NCBI RefSeq assembly: GCF_033568475.1 | Contig: NC_133123.1 | Location: 24,042,622-24,106,621, forward strand | Direction of reading: 5' to 3' | Length of the DNA stretch: 64,000 bases | Origin: Henckelia pumila | Lineage: Eukaryota; Streptophyta; Magnoliopsida; Lamiales; Gesneriaceae | In this document: one piece after another, positions 13,346-26,403 of the stretch | How positions within the stretch are numbered: position 1 is the stretch's first letter | How the letters are laid out: every line of letters begins with the position of its first letter | Translations under genes and position numbers: made by a program | Notes under the pieces: generated by a model | Database searches by the model: none | What the model was told of the DNA's origin: nothing | Seen by the model: only the letters and a program-made list of their open reading frames with translations

Positions 13346-13522
13346 TTTATCTTTTATCACATCAAGATTATTATGTTATCTACTCTTGTATCTCTACTTC
13401 CGGATCTATACTTTTCAGTTTATCAAAAAGGGGGAAGAGTTCTAAGATCGTGATTGAAACTGACTTTGCATGACAATGAATATCAGTTTATCATAATAAA
13501 TTGAAATATTTTGATAAACACC

Positions 13523-13536
13523 AAAAAGGGGGAAAT
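13523..13536 (+). other. Polypurine tract of the unassigned LTR element
   Basis: A 14-base purine-rich run (AAAAAGGGGGAAAT) lies directly before the TGTTG that opens the LTR. This is the expected primer site for plus-strand DNA synthesis. Confidence 0.8.
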
Positions 13537-14569
13537 TGTTGGGAAATTTAGTTTTGGTATTTACAAAAGAAAGCCAAACTATTTGAGCAACCAAAAAAGA
13601 GCTAAACTGATATTCGAAAAAGATGACGTCACTATCAACGGCCACTTGACTAAGGACTGCAGTTTACTTTGATAAACTGAATCGATAAACTGAAAACGCA
13701 TCAACGACCGTACTCAATTGGCTAAGGGATGCAAATCAGTTTACCCTTGCCAAACTGATTGCTTCAGTTGTCCGCAACATTTTTCTACCGTGCTATTTCC
13801 AGATAAGATCATCCGTACTCTGACATCTCTGCAGAAGGTAGTGCAGCGATACTAAGGAAATGTCGGCTCCAAAAATCGTTGATGATAGTGACAAATCCAA
13901 CGGGAATAATTCAAATCTTATCTGAAGGACAATTTGAACTTATAACCGTTGACAATCCAAAGGGTATAAATAGAGATCTTGATCAACATCAGAAGCAACA
14001 GACGTTCCAAAAACTCTGTCATTCTTGCAAGAATACAAAAAACTTATTACGCTCAAGATTTGATCAAGAAACTCGAAGCACAGACGTTCAAAGCATTATA
14101 CAAATCATTGACGGTCAATTTTTGTGCTAAGGATTTCGAGTTGTATTCTTCCGTTTATACTATCAGTCTAGGACTGAAACTAAAGTGTTATACTAGGAGT
14201 TCTTGTTTAGGCAATGTATAAGTCCTAAACTGGATTGAGTTTGTGCAAATTAAGTGTATAAATCAAAGTCTTCTAGTGATATCCTTCCGAGGTGGAAGAA
14301 GGGGTGACGTATGAGTATTTGAAATCTCCGAACATCCATAAACAACTACTTGTGTCATTTTCAGTTTACTCACCATTTACCACACACCCTAAACTGATAT
14401 TCACTCAATGTTTTAAATCTGCAGCTTGACATATTTCCGCACATATTTTGTTTGCCAAACTGCATCCGACACTAAGATAATCTTCGAACTCATTCATTAA
14501 ACCGATCGAGTTCAATATTTTCTTCTAAACTCTTTGAAAGTATATTCACCCCCTTCTAGACTTTCAACA
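13537..14569 (+). repeat. 3' LTR of the unassigned LTR element
   Basis: This 1033-bp segment begins TGTTGGGAAA and ends TTTCAACA, so its ends form the inverted pair TGTTG/CAACA. It follows a polypurine tract and contains a TATA box at 13965-13973, as a U3 region should. The partner LTR is outside the window, so divergence cannot be measured. The next five bases (14570-14574, TTTTG) would be the target duplication. Confidence 0.75.
13965..13973 (+). promoter_or_regulatory. TATA box in the LTR
   Basis: TATAAATAG lies inside the 13537-14569 LTR, about 430 bp from its start, in the position of a retroelement U3 promoter. Confidence 0.55.
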
Positions 14570-14574
14570 TTTTG

Positions 14575-14976
14575 AGTTTAGCTCAAGATTGATAATTTCT
14601 TATAGGGATTAAAGTTTTTTAAAAATTCATAAACAACTCAAATGCGATAATTTCGAATACAAATTAAATATTTTTGGAACCGACTTGTAAAGATTAGAGC
14701 CGGATGTATTCATGTATAACTTTTAACACTCAAAATGAATCTGTTTTGTGTGTGTGTTTTCCCTTCTCTCTTTAATAAAAATTGCTATCCAGAATTTTTT
14801 TTTACATAGAGTGAATGTGGCTGAATTGAAGCATGCGAATTGCGAGACACCTTAATATGTGAAAGGAATTTGAATATAACTTTCAATTTAACGCTCAGAT
14901 TTTGGGGTTTAAATCATATAATTTTTTTTAATTATAAATAATTATTGCATAAAATATATTTTATAACAATACCCTT
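14575..14976. other. Intergenic, nothing recognised
   Basis: About 400 bp of AT-rich DNA between the LTR end and the first snRNA promoter. I see no ORF of note and no repeat. Confidence 0.5.
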
Positions 14977-15029
14977 TCCCACATGGAGAAAATTGATTGA
15001 CAAAAGAAGAGATCCTACCTAATAAATAG
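14977..15029 (+). promoter_or_regulatory. snRNA promoter of the first U5 gene (USE plus TATA box)
   Basis: An upstream sequence element TCCCACATGG (14977-14986) is followed after 34 bp by AATAAATAG (15021-15029). Plant snRNA genes use USE (consensus RTCCCACATCG) and TATA; the longer spacing, about four helical turns, selects RNA polymerase II. The USE differs from consensus at one base (G for C), so this promoter may be weaker than those of the two snRNA genes downstream. Confidence 0.8.
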
Positions 15030-15054
15030 CAGACTTCAAACCTACTACATTCAA

Positions 15055-15179
15055 TCAGCTGAGTAGTAACCACAAAGCGAACTATTCTTTCGCCTTTTAC
15101 TAAAGAATACCGTGTGTTTGCTGCAGATAAGCAGTGTACGCCTCTTTTTGGAGGGGCCTCTCCTTGTGGGACTGGCCCA
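15055..15179 (+). ncRNA. U5: U5 spliceosomal snRNA (first copy)
   Basis: The invariant U5 loop I, CGCCTTTTACTAAAG (15091-15105), is present; it aligns exon ends in the spliceosome. It is enclosed by the stem AGCGAAC / GTTTGCT. A Sm-type site (CTTTTTGG, 15144-15151) and a 3' stem-loop with GGGCC/GGCCC and TCTCC/GGGA pairing follow. The 5' end is placed about 30 bp after the TATA box, and the ~125-nt length fits U5. The Sm site begins with C where AUUUUUGG is canonical. It lies alone between its promoter and a plant 3' box, so it is an independent transcription unit. The ends are estimated. Confidence 0.88.
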
Positions 15180-15180
15180 A

Positions 15181-15194
15181 CAATGCAGTTTTAA
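15181..15194 (+). terminator. Plant snRNA 3' box of the first U5 gene
   Basis: CAATGC followed by AGTTTTAA resembles the plant Pol II snRNA 3'-end signal CA(N)3-10AGTNNAA and lies directly after the 3' stem-loop. Confidence 0.65.
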
Positions 15195-16228
15195 ATTCTT
15201 TGGCAACATTTAGTAATTTTGAATTTGAATTGAATTTGAATGGAATCAATTTTAAAGTTAATAATATTGTAAATTTGATTCGATATATTCAAGCATGTTT
15301 GGAAATTATTATGTTAAAAAATAAGGGTTTGAAATATATATTGATTTACATTTAAAATAAGACATCGTATGAGTTAGTTAGTGAGTGGTTTGTATACTAT
15401 TGAACAAATTAATATGAGCTCAAATTCGACTTAAAAAATTCGAATATATCCGGTGAATTTGATAATTTTTTTTTGAACCAGCTCGAAAAATGTACACGAT
15501 TCATTGATACATTATTATATAATATATTATATTATATTGCTTTTTAAGTTAAGAATATGTTAGCTTCAAAAAAAAAAAAAAGTAAAGAATATGTTTTGGG
15601 CGTCCATCGACACATTTTTATGTACGTGAAAAATTTTCGAACTAACACCGAAAATGAATCTATTTTTATTAAATAATACCGCGTGCTCGCTGTGTTTAAG
15701 TATTATATATATAGAACTAAATGAATAAAATGAGTTTAGCAATTACAAGAAATGAATACAAGACAAACGGTATTATATATTATATTTCTTTTTAGGTAAA
15801 GAATATGTTTTTTTTTTGGGAACATATGTCAAGAACAAGTTTAAAAATAAGAGGAATTTATGAACAATTTGATTAATAATATTTTATTTTAGAATAGTAT
15901 TGTTTAGTATCTGCATTTTGTTTAAAGATATCATGGTTAATTTAGAGCAATTAGGCTTCCTTTACCATAAATTAATGTCAAATATGCGACCTTTCATAAG
16001 AAGGAGATCTAATGTTTCATATTACCCTTGAATGTTTCACAAATATTTCAATAAATTAGTCTGATTTTATGTTGACAGACACACACTTGTAAAGAAAGAA
16101 AAGATTGATTTTTTCGCCATTTGGGTAACTAGTAATAAATAGTTAAAGGATCCTATAATTGTTTTCTAGTTTTGGCCTGACGTGATTTATTTCCATTTTC
16201 CTGCATTGATCTAAGCAGGGTTTAGGTA
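15195..16228. other. Spacer between the U5 and U1 genes
   Basis: AT-rich, about 1 kb. It contains repeated TTTGAATT-type runs just after the 3' box (15217-15245) and an A-run near 15568-15581. No coding potential is recognised. Confidence 0.5.
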
Positions 16229-16280
16229 TCCCACATCGTTAAGAAACACAGTCGAGGTAAAACGGATGGTTATATGATCT
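16229..16280 (+). promoter_or_regulatory. snRNA promoter of the U1 gene
   Basis: A perfect USE, TCCCACATCG (16229-16238), lies 32 bp before a TATA-like TATATGAT (16271-16278). The RNA start ATACTTACC lies 31 bp after the TATA start. The spacing is the Pol II type. Confidence 0.85.
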
Positions 16281-16301
16281 AATGGTTGTACAACTTGTTT
16301 C

Positions 16302-16464
16302 ATACTTACCTGGACGGGGTCAATGGATTATCAAGAAGGTCTATGGCCTAGGCTAGCGACCTCCATTGCACGTAGGAGGGGTGTCTGCTTAAGATCGGCC
16401 CAAGTGGTTGAATCTACGTCATAATTTGTGATAGAGGGGGGGCCTGCGTTCGCGCGGCCCCTAC
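16302..16464 (+). ncRNA. U1: U1 spliceosomal snRNA
   Basis: The RNA begins ATACTTACCTGG, the invariant U1 5' end that pairs with 5' splice sites. The stem-loop I loop has ATCAAGAAG (U1-70K site), and the stem-loop II loop has ATTGCAC (U1A site, near 16364-16370). The Sm site is ATAATTTGTG (16421-16430) and the terminal hairpin is GC-rich (GGGGCC...GCGGCCCC). The length (~163 nt) fits plant U1. The stem I sequence AUGGAU / GUCUAU differs from the usual plant form as I recall it, but pairing is kept through wobble pairs, which argues for a working gene. The hairpin has a slightly longer G-run than usual. It has its own promoter and 3' box and lies between two U5 genes in the same direction. Confidence 0.93.
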
Positions 16465-16471
16465 TTATCCT

Positions 16472-16478
16472 AGTTCAA
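16472..16478 (+). terminator. Plant snRNA 3' box of U1
   Basis: AGTTCAA fits AGTNNAA exactly and lies about 8 bp after the end of the terminal hairpin. Confidence 0.65.
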
Positions 16479-17104
16479 TTTTTTTATCATCTTAATTTTG
16501 ATATTTGTCTGCTACATATATTGTAACCGAATAAGCACACTGTTATGCTTCTCTAACAAACACCATGCTGAAGTGAAGTGGAAGGAACTAAGTTGGCCTA
16601 AATCTTTAAGGTGGTGGATGAGTTTTCAGGATGTACAAGAGTTCAACCTGTCGGTGATTACAAAACAGAGATGTTGAATTCTAACTACTCCCGACTATAC
16701 AAGGCCAAAATTTCTGCTAATCTCTTTTCGTTGACGTCCATTGTGAAATAATAGAATTTCTCTCAAAAGGGACTACGAATGACTTACTGGTTTTGACATA
16801 ATAACCAATCTGGGATGTACAATGGCAAGGAAGCCAGTGGGCAGAATCACTGGGGCACAACAAGGTTTTTACGCAGATTATGGCCCATGGGGCTTGCTCG
16901 GAGATTCATGTTACGCACATTCTTCAAGTTTTGTAGCAACAAAGAAGAGGCACCATCTAACATTGTCTGCGGTCAGCTAATGAAAGGAGAAGATAACTGT
17001 TCTGAGATTCAATAAAATATACATAGACATCCATTTAATAATTGAATGTGAAGTTGCGGTTTTGAAGGCTAATAATAAGCCACTAGCCTTATTCTATCAC
17101 CCTT
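16479..17104. other. Spacer between U1 and the second U5 gene
   Basis: About 630 bp, less AT-rich than its surroundings around 16800-17010. A 66-codon ORF at 16815-17015 and another short reading (MARKPVGRITGAQQG...) over the same DNA are not recognised. It could be a gene fragment. Confidence 0.4.
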
Positions 17105-17155
17105 TCCCACATCGCATAAATTACACAAGTAACTAAGAGCCTGCCGTATAAATAG
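17105..17155 (+). promoter_or_regulatory. snRNA promoter of the second U5 gene
   Basis: A perfect USE TCCCACATCG (17105-17114) and TATAAATAG (17147-17155) are 32 bp apart. This is Pol II-type spacing and the best promoter of the three. Confidence 0.9.
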
Positions 17156-17180
17156 CAGACTTCAAATCAAGTTCACCCAC

Positions 17181-17306
17181 GCAGCTGCGCAGTGAACACA
17201 AAGCGAACTATTCTTTCGCCTTTTACTAAAGAATACCGTGTGTTCGCTGCATTTAAGCAGCATACGCATATTTTTGGAGGGCCTCTTCTTTTGAGGAGTT
17301 GGTCCA
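17181..17306 (+). ncRNA. U5: U5 spliceosomal snRNA (second copy)
   Basis: Loop I, CGCCTTTTACTAAAG, spans 17217-17231 within the stem AGCGAAC / GTTCGCT. A canonical Sm site ATTTTTGG (17270-17277) and a 3' stem-loop with GGGCC/GGTCC and TCTTC/GAGGA pairing follow. Compared with the first copy, the 3' stem differs in sequence but stays paired, so both seem to be under selection. The 5' end is set about 34 bp after the TATA start; the ends are estimated. Confidence 0.93.
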
Positions 17307-17323
17307 ACGATAAAGTTCTAAAT
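17307..17323 (+). terminator. Plant snRNA 3' box of the second U5 gene
   Basis: CAACGATAA is followed by AGTTCTAA directly after the 3' stem-loop, close to the plant signal CA(N)3-10AGTNNAA. Confidence 0.65.
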
Positions 17324-17324
17324 T

Positions 17325-19818
17325 TATTATTTAATAATTTAGTTTAATTTAATACTAAGTAAATACATTTTTTTTATTTCAATTTAGTACGTCACCGAAA
17401 TATATAACGGCAAATTTGTTCCAATTATGTTTATTTACATTTGTATTTTAATGGAAGGTTATTTTTATGGATGCACTTCTTGTTTTCTTAACCTTTTATA
17501 AAATTACTAATATTTATTTGATTTGATTTTTTTTTTAATGAATGAAACGTGTGTATAAAAAATCTACGTAATTATGTATACCAAGTATTAATTTAAGGCT
17601 AACATATATATTTTTCGTTTTTCAACATACATATATATTTTTAAAAAAGTACATGTTACGGATCTGATAAGTATTTTGTTTAATACCCTTTATTTTAGAA
17701 TAACAATATCGTCTAGAATTTGTATTTCTTTTAAATTGAGTCCTATTAAATATTTTAATGAATAATTTTTTTTAAAATTTTTATTTTTATTTTCATGTAT
17801 TTATACCAACGGATATTGGTGAGTTTAATCATAAATATTAGTAAATGAAATTAGATGACTTATTTTACATTTTACCATATAAGAACTGTTAAAATAAAAT
17901 CTATGTATATCTATTATAAAAGTGTGAACTAAAGTCATTTTTATATTGTGTATTTGTCAAATTTTGTCTTTCGTTTATAGAAATTATTTGTTGAGGATGC
18001 TTTTGTAAAAAAAATGATTATGATGAGGTCAACAGTTAACAATTACGTGAATGCTAGATAAAGATAAAATTGCCTAGAAGATTGGAATAACAAAACTCTT
18101 TTCGTTTTTATTTGCTTGTACATAGATTAATAGATAAAGTTTCCTAGAACATTGGAATAAAAAAACTCTTTTGTTTTTGTTTGCTTGTACATAGATTAAT
18201 AGATTTGTGTTAAATGCAAAAAATATCACGATCTTGTTTTACGATACATTTGAATCATAAAAAATTATATTAAAGATTTATATGATAAATTAAATTAAAT
18301 ATTAAAAAATTTAGATTAAGATAGAAAACTATTTAATAGTTAATATTTTTTAAAAGCATATAAGATATGATAATTCTAAATAAATTAAAAATAAGTTATT
18401 ACTCTATACTTTTGGATATGATTATAATTTTATTTATATTTATCAAATTAATTAAAAATTAGTTAGTCTAGAGTTTAAATTTTTAATTAAAGGTTTTCAT
18501 TTCAAATACCACATATATTCATAAGAATACGTTTTGTATTATGAAAATATTGTAAAATTACAAAATAAAGCGGTCATGTAAAGTTGTTGCTTAAACACAC
18601 TTTATATGTGATGAAACGGTTAAAGTAGTCGATAGAAAATTAGTATAAAGAACTGAAATTAGAAAAACATTTGGTAAGAATGTGATTGTAATTAAAAGCG
18701 ATTTTATGCAAGTTGTATCGGTTGTTCAAAAAACAACCATTCAGAAAATATTAATACTACGAGTTTAGTGAAATCATATTTGTACTCGAAAATGTATCAT
18801 TTTTTGTTTGAAACACATGAGAGTTGAGTTTGAATCAAGATGATTAGAACAAATATTTTACACACTAATACACATTTTATCAAATTCTTTTTGTATTAAA
18901 AAAATCATTAACATATGAGTGCAATTTTAATTTATATTTGATGTTATCATTAAAAAATTTATAGTGTAACATATTTCAATAGCTCGAAACTCAACATAAC
19001 AAGATAATAATTAACAATAAAACTATACCAACAAATGAAGTATTTAATTATAAAAGCAATAACTGGTTCAATTTGCAAAGTTGCAATCTTGTTTTGGTTG
19101 GAAAATGTAGGACTAGATGATTGTCGTTTTACTAAAATATATAGTTGATGATAATTGTGCGACTCAAATATTTTAAACCGAACAGGAGCTCAAGTGTCAT
19201 GTTTCGGTTGTTTTACCTAGCAGAAACAATTATTGCACCAATAATCTCTCTCCCAATAATTGTACTCTTTGCAATAAAAAAATCGAACTCGTGAATTTGA
19301 CTCTGTGCCAATTGTAGGACTTACCACTTCACTAAAAGTTATAACAAGTGATAATAGTACAAGTCAAATCTTTTATAACCACAATCTTATGTCATATTTG
19401 TGTTATGCTTTTACTATTTTCATTATGTTCATTTTCTTTTTCACTGAAAACAATGACATTTTATAAATTCTATTTTGGTCACCGAGATATGCTAAAATGT
19501 GTACTAAAAGACTGCTCAACTGAAACACTGAGCAACACCAATTAAATAATGATCTATGTTTTATATAAGAATGTTGTTCACGCGCGTTCCATTTTTTTCT
19601 ATTACCTAAAAAAACATCAATAAAATATCTTATTATCAGTTTATACAAAAGATAAAAAATAAAGCGTGTACAATAAAAACCAGAATCAGAACCCATCAAT
19701 TTCATTCACTGCTTTTTATGGATAAAATGTGTAGCAAATCTCAACACATTGAATTATTCAAGGGAAAAAAAGGTAAACATGTCGATGTTATAATGTTTTA
19801 AACAGGAGTTGTAAGAAT
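17325..19818. other. AT-rich intergenic region, U5 to glutamate dehydrogenase
   Basis: About 2.5 kb with no convincing coding sequence. It holds a ~75-bp tandem duplication (18055-18204). Two diverged direct repeats of ~80 bp start near 19109 and 19314 (both GTAGGACT..., both ending in a CAAATMTTTTA-like stretch), possibly relics of a small transposon. The end of the region includes the 3' flank of the dehydrogenase gene. Confidence 0.45.
18055..18204. repeat. Tandem duplication, two ~75-bp units
   Basis: Units 18055-18130 and 18131-18204 share CCTAGAA, ATTGGAATAA, AAACTCTTTT and TTGCTTGTACATAGATTAA with a few changes. No function is seen. Confidence 0.7.
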
Positions 19819-22803
<2,985 letters not shown>

Positions 22804-22847
22804 TTAAAAATTAGACTACGAGAAACTGAGGATGTTTCTTTGGGTAG

Positions 22848-22855
22848 TATTTATA
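22848..22855 (-). promoter_or_regulatory. TATA box of the glutamate dehydrogenase gene
   Basis: TATAAATA on the minus strand lies 93-100 bp before the ATG. Transcription should start near 22820, giving a 5' UTR of about 65 bp. Confidence 0.7.
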
Positions 22856-22859
22856 GCAC

Positions 22860-24529
22860 TTGGGGATCTGCCGGTGGGGCAGGACAGGAGTGAGGAGTCA
22901 CCATCCTTAAAAATGGTAATTCGATATTCGGTTCGATTTTTTGTGCATTATCCCTAATTTAAACTAGTTATTATTGTGTAAAATAAGTTTAAATTTTGAT
23001 GTAAATTATCTCCAAAATTTGATTTTAACGATAATATTAATGGGAAATAGCATTTAATGTATTTATAAGATCACATATTATTAAGTTTCAATGTCATTAT
23101 TATCATGTGCTCATTATAACTTGATATAAATTTTATTTGTTTATTGAAAGAGATATGGATTTTTAGTGTTGTATGTTCTGATTTTTGGTAATTTAAGTCC
23201 TTTTTATTTGAAAATGCTTACGTGTCACTGTACACGTCAGCTCCACATAAGCACTGAATTGGTGTCACGTCAGAGCCACGTCGGAAAAAAAACTAAAATT
23301 GCCAAAAAAATAAAGATAACGGACTAAAACTGAAATCTAAAAATATAAAGGACTGAAATCGCAAAGTGACAAACATATAGGAACACAAAAATAATTTTTC
23401 CTTATTATTATTTAAAATTTTAATGTATAATACTTTATATTATTATTTAATTTTTTTAAAAAAAATCCTAAAAATGAAAATAAATGTTAAAGTAAATTCT
23501 AACTTTAGCCTCATCGATGCGAAGACTGATCACAGGGGAGGCAAATGTTAAATTGCCCGTTCATCCATATTTTTAACGTCATTATTAGGTAATTTAAAGT
23601 TTTTTTATTGGACAAAAAATTGTATTCTATTTAGATATGTGTTTTTTTTTAATGCATTCAAGAATTGCTAAACATCTCACAATAGATTTTCAACCATATA
23701 TTATATTTATCTTCATGTTAAACATGTTCTTAATTAAAGAAAATTTCAACGATTTATTAGTACATATATTTGCATTCTATATATATAATTAACCTTCATT
23801 TAATATTACGTATAATATTAATGGATGTATAAAATAAATAAGTATAATACTGGAATATGAAAATCAATAATCCATTCAGTAATGCATACAATTACAATAA
23901 AAAAATGCCTCAAAAAATGAAATGTTGACCAAGATTAGAGTCAAATATCCTGAGAATTTGTAAAATAGTTACTCGAAAATTCTATTTCTCACGTGTTAAA
24001 AAAAATGTCATTTGTCAATGCGTGAATAGCCATAAGTGGAGCTGAGTATGCCAAGTAGGATCGAATTTAATCGTGGACCAAATTATAATTCTTCTATTTT
24101 ATGGCACACGAAATAATACATTTCAGTCTTGAATAAATATTTTAACTTATCAAGATGAAGCGCTTATCGGTTAACTGAAACCATAATTCTTTATACTTGT
24201 AGCAATACATATATAACTCCATACTAATTAACATGTGAATAAGAGATAGTTGCACCTACTTGGATGTCAACGGATTCGGATAGTTAGACCATGAGTTTGA
24301 GGTATAAAATATCTTATTGTTGGTGTTAGTTATATCATATATAATATATTATCTTCAAAATCAATCTTATAATTTTTTTTTTTTTGTCACGAACACTGTT
24401 TTCAACAGATATCTATCATATCTATTAAGAATATGATATTTTTTTACACAACGTTAACATTTTGAAGCACGAGAGTTTCCCAAATCCCAATAAATTACTC
24501 ATCTCAACGCACATTTAAGTAGTGTTTGG
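22860..24529. other. AT-rich intergenic region upstream of glutamate dehydrogenase
   Basis: It holds the gene's upstream regulatory DNA and a MITE-like segment at 23161-23392. No ORF is recognised. Confidence 0.45.
23161..23392. mobile_element. MITE-like segment with ~45-bp imperfect terminal inverted repeats
   Basis: The left arm (TTTTAGTGTTGTATGTTCTG, then ATTTAAGTCCTTTTTATTT) is matched, inverted and imperfectly, by the right arm (AAATATAAAGGACTGAAATC ... AACATATAGGAACAC). The ~230-bp size and the CACGTCAG-rich core are usual for plant MITE-like repeats. Target duplications were not resolved and the superfamily is not assigned. Confidence 0.45.
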
Positions 24530-24586
24530 GAAAGCTTTTGTAAGAAAAAACTGAAAAATACTTTTTAAAAACTGTCCCAAACACTA
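24530..24586. mobile_element. Very short MITE (57 bp) with perfect 12-bp inverted ends
   Basis: TAGTGTTTGGGA (24530-24541) and TCCCAAACACTA (24575-24586) are perfect inverses around a 33-bp AT-rich core. The ends resemble the GTGTTTGG termini of hAT-type MITEs. It may be a deletion relic. Confidence 0.55.
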
Positions 24587-24696
24587 ACTTAATTCAACAT
24601 AAATAAAAAGACATTTGCCAATATATAATAATCGGGATAGTTGTTAGTAAAATAAAAGAAATGAATAACGCGAAGATCATGCATTATTACATATAT

Positions 24697-24739
24697 TTTT
24701 GTTCCTATCTAGGGACGCGGCGAAGTGTTGGCAATTTGG
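24697..24739. repeat. 43-bp GC-rich motif, copy 1
   Basis: It shares about 38 of 43 bases with 25768-25810, including GGGACGCGGCGAA and TGGCAATTTGG. It stands out in very AT-rich DNA. Confidence 0.6.
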
Positions 24740-25767
24740 ATAGTGAAACATAGATTTCAAACTCTTCACCCCTCAAATTTTCAATTATATTTTTAATCTT
24801 TTCTGTATTACTTAAAGTACGATGCCAAAAAATACATATACTTGTTAAATGCGTCTATAGAAAGTTGTGTTCTAGGATATTTGCTTGAAAATCTCTTGAC
24901 AAATAATAAATTATACTTTTCCTCTCAAAAAAATAAAATAACGAATACTTTTCAAAAATAAAACCACCCTTATAAAAAGCATTAATTTAGAAAGGCACTT
25001 TTTAATTGTTTTAAGTTAACAAATTCTCCCATAGTAGTTAAACCAAACTTGTCAGTAGTAAATGACTTAACGATCAGCAACGGTTTGTTATCACAAAAAC
25101 ATAAAATACTAACATTTTATTCTAACGCATTTCTTTAATTTTCTTTACTTAAATATTGAATCTACAATCATATAATTACTTTGTGAACCAGTTATGTCAA
25201 AAACAATATTTTTCGATGGAGAAAAGAGTGAAGTATTCATTTCATCTTGTATGAGTAATAAGTCTATTTAAAATCCATTTGGTTCTATTTTTTCAAAATT
25301 ATGACCATGATCTAGTTTAAAATTTATTTTTCGCTGAACTGTAAGGTAAAATCAAGCATGTTTTCTTAAAAATTTCAAAATTGAAGTAATTTAATTTTAA
25401 ATAAATTATAACCGTATAAAATGGAGGGGGAAAACAAAATTGGAAGAGATAAGATGGAATTTGGAAAATCATCTCACTTGAAGCCAAGGGTAATTTACGA
25501 ATATGAAAACAACTTCACCAAAACTATATATTTAAAAGACTCCCTTTATATATAGTAATAGCTAATAACGTACATGAACGTATTCGATGAATTCAAACTC
25601 AACAAGTTGACCATTTAGAAAATCAATTATTATTAATTATATTTTTTACACACATTTGGCGATATTTGAATAAATCTTTTGATGATTAATTAGTGATTTT
25701 TTTTAAGTAAAAAAGTACATAAGAATCATATGACATAAATTAAAATATATATTTTATGCTCCATTAC

Positions 25768-25810
25768 TTTTGTTCCAATCTGGGGACGCGGCGAAACGCT
25801 GGCAATTTGG
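25768..25810. repeat. 43-bp GC-rich motif, copy 2
   Basis: Same orientation as copy 1, 1071 bp downstream. Read on the minus strand it is open (QIASVSPRPQIGTK), whereas copy 1 has a stop in that frame. The differences do not favour third codon positions, so it is probably not coding. Confidence 0.6.
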
Positions 25811-26185
25811 TGCAATGTCTTTCTAAGACGTTTTCGATTTGCTCTCTTCTCTGAATTAGAAGAATAGAATATAAAATCCTTTAAATAATAATAAAAAAAT
25901 CTAATATAAAATGAATAAATATGCATAATATTAAATGTGGAACAATGGTGGCGGCGACCATACGCCGCACCAAAGGCCATTCTTATCTCATACGACCAGT
26001 AAAACCTGTCCTAGTCGAATCCAATTCATCCAGGCTTTTTATTTGATTTGAAGGGCAAAAAAGAATTATTGGCCGATTTACATCCAAATATCAAATTAAT
26101 GTTATTTTTTAAAATTATTAGCCGATTTAAATTAAAAGATTAAATCGAAATATAATTTATTCGATAATTTAATGACAGTGGAACC

Positions 26186-26403
26186 AAACTTCCGCATCAG
26201 CACTCTATCCATAAATAGGTAAGGTCGATGCCACCCGCAGGGTACTTCAAACTTCCGCATCAGCGCTCTATCCATAGATAGGTAAGGTCGATGCCACCCG
26301 CATCCATAAATAGGTAAGGTCGATGCCACCCGCAGGGTAGTTCAAACTTCCGCATCAGCGCTCTATCCATAAATAGGTAAGGTCGATGCCACCCGCAGGG
26401 TAG
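26186..26403. repeat. Tandem repeats (63-bp units) in the arm of a foldback-type element
   Basis: Units start at 26186, 26249 and 26344 (AAACTTCCGCATCAGC...GCCACCCGCAGGGTA). An extra 32-bp partial unit inside the second explains the 95-bp step. Each unit ends with GCCACCCGCAGGGTA, the inverse of the end of the hairpin that follows. Confidence 0.8.

Larger units (their letters stand above)
1..14569 (+). mobile_element. LTR element of unassigned family, 5' end outside window, host of the nested Tekay element
   Basis: The right boundary is seen directly: a polypurine tract (13523-13536) is followed by an LTR that starts TGTTG and ends CAACA. The left LTR is not in the window. The internal region is split by the Tekay element at 140-10013, so positions 1-139 and 10014-13536 belong together. 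The coding part is on the plus strand and no protease, reverse transcriptase, RNase H or integrase motif can be seen, which suggests a non-autonomous (LARD-like) element. It is broken, with about five breaks in its coding part. It must be older than the nested Tekay element. The family is unassigned. Confidence 0.75.
24587..26185. other. AT-rich intergenic region
   Basis: Nothing coding is recognised. It contains the two copies of a 43-bp GC-rich motif (24697-24739 and 25768-25810). An 84-codon ORF at 25726-25980 (minus) spans the second copy, but its other half is low-complexity Phe/Tyr-rich sequence and it is not accepted as a gene. Confidence 0.4.

Noticed and set aside
16815-17015. 66-codon ORF between U1 and the second U5 gene
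   Set aside because: No recognised domain, no promoter or partner exon; kept only as a note in the spacer entry.
25726-25980. 84-codon minus-strand ORF ending in a possible small-peptide-like segment
   Set aside because: No signal peptide or known plant peptide motif, half is Phe/Tyr-rich low-complexity text, and the related copy near 24700 has a stop in the same frame.
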